DNA of 41,671 nucleotides from Mucilaginibacter psychrotolerans (lineage in GTDB: Bacteria; Bacteroidota; Bacteroidia; Sphingobacteriales; Sphingobacteriaceae): the NCBI RefSeq assembly GCF_004519315.1, contig NZ_SOZE01000045.1, positions 1 through 41,671 on the forward strand. Direction: 5' to 3'. A model generated the notes under the pieces. The model worked only from the letters and a program-made list of their open reading frames with translations. It had not been told where the DNA came from and did no database searches. A program made the position numbers and the translations under genes. This document shows positions 41,463 to 41,671 of this stretch, in pieces. Within the stretch, counting starts at the first letter, position 1. Each line of letters starts with the position of its first letter.

Positions 41463-41671
41463 GGACCGCTGATTTTAATGATTTTAGGATTCCGTTGATT
41501 GTTTGGAGGATTACACCGATTAATATGATTTTTCGCGCTTTAATGTTTTTAAGGTGCTCAAGAGATTCTGTGTTAATAATCAAATATTTTTTAATTTTGA
41601 TTTATTAAAGGCGGCTTAAGTCAGCCTGTTTAGGGCAGTTCATCATTTAATGGCTGCCCTAACCCTTTTAA
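41463..41671. other. Upstream region of the permease operon
   Basis: The sequence is AT-rich and holds no gene. ACCGCTGATTTTAAT at 41465 also occurs at 27710, a short motif repeated in intergenic DNA. A promoter of the minus-strand permease genes should lie here, but no clear -7/-33 pair was found. Confidence 0.4.

Overview
The window looks like chromosomal DNA of a Bacteroidota member of the Sphingobacteriaceae, most like Mucilaginibacter. This rests on gene content: head-GIN (DUF2807) protein, carboxypeptidase-regulatory-like protein, bactofilin next to M23 peptidases, FtsX/MacB permeases in tandem, a GH130/2-epimerase mannan operon, and TAnnTTTG-type promoter boxes. The genus is an inference. 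No rRNA, tRNA, CRISPR array or integrated phage was seen.

Layout. 1-3036 (-) is the 5' part of a single-chain restriction-modification enzyme that runs off the left edge. 3354-8988 (-) is a mannan disaccharide module: AraC regulator, sodium:solute symporter, GH130 mannosylglucose phosphorylase and cellobiose/mannobiose 2-epimerase. 9487-12085 (+) is an MlaE-MlaF-MlaD lipid transport operon ending in a clear terminator. 12165-13100 holds a RAYT-type (REP-associated tyrosine transposase) gene broken by an amber codon and flanked on both sides by arrays of REP-like hairpins. 13309-14214 (+) is a rifampin ADP-ribosyltransferase with a helical N-terminal domain and a tail supplied by a dispersed repeat. 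14250-18977 is an accessory stretch of small exported proteins, two of them decayed, mixed with repeats and a 238-bp MITE-like element. 19119-23897 has a PAS-LuxR regulator, an exported metallo-beta-lactamase-fold hydrolase, a DUF4126 protein, a carboxypeptidase-regulatory-like protein and a sigma/anti-sigma pair. 24070-27644 has a GH51 arabinofuranosidase, a lipoprotein and a Bcr/CflA drug exporter. 27739-30664 has three tandem palindromic repeats, a bactofilin and two paralogous M23 endopeptidases. 30880-33756 has a bacilliredoxin, a Crp/Fnr regulator, an antitoxin-like gene with a deleted PIN toxin, and an MDR oxidoreductase. 33940-41462 (-) is three tandem FtsX/MacB-type permeases.

The most unusual signal is the hairpin family with core AAGTGT-CC/GG-ACACTT. 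It occurs singly, in pairs and in two composite arrays that bracket the RAYT gene. The outer stem bases differ from copy to copy but stay paired, and the inner pair changes from T:A to C:G on both sides, so the folded form appears to be what is conserved. A second repeat family of about 130 bp also occurs three times and has rewritten the 3' end of one gene.

All functional calls come from reading the sequence and from knowledge of the families; no database search was run.
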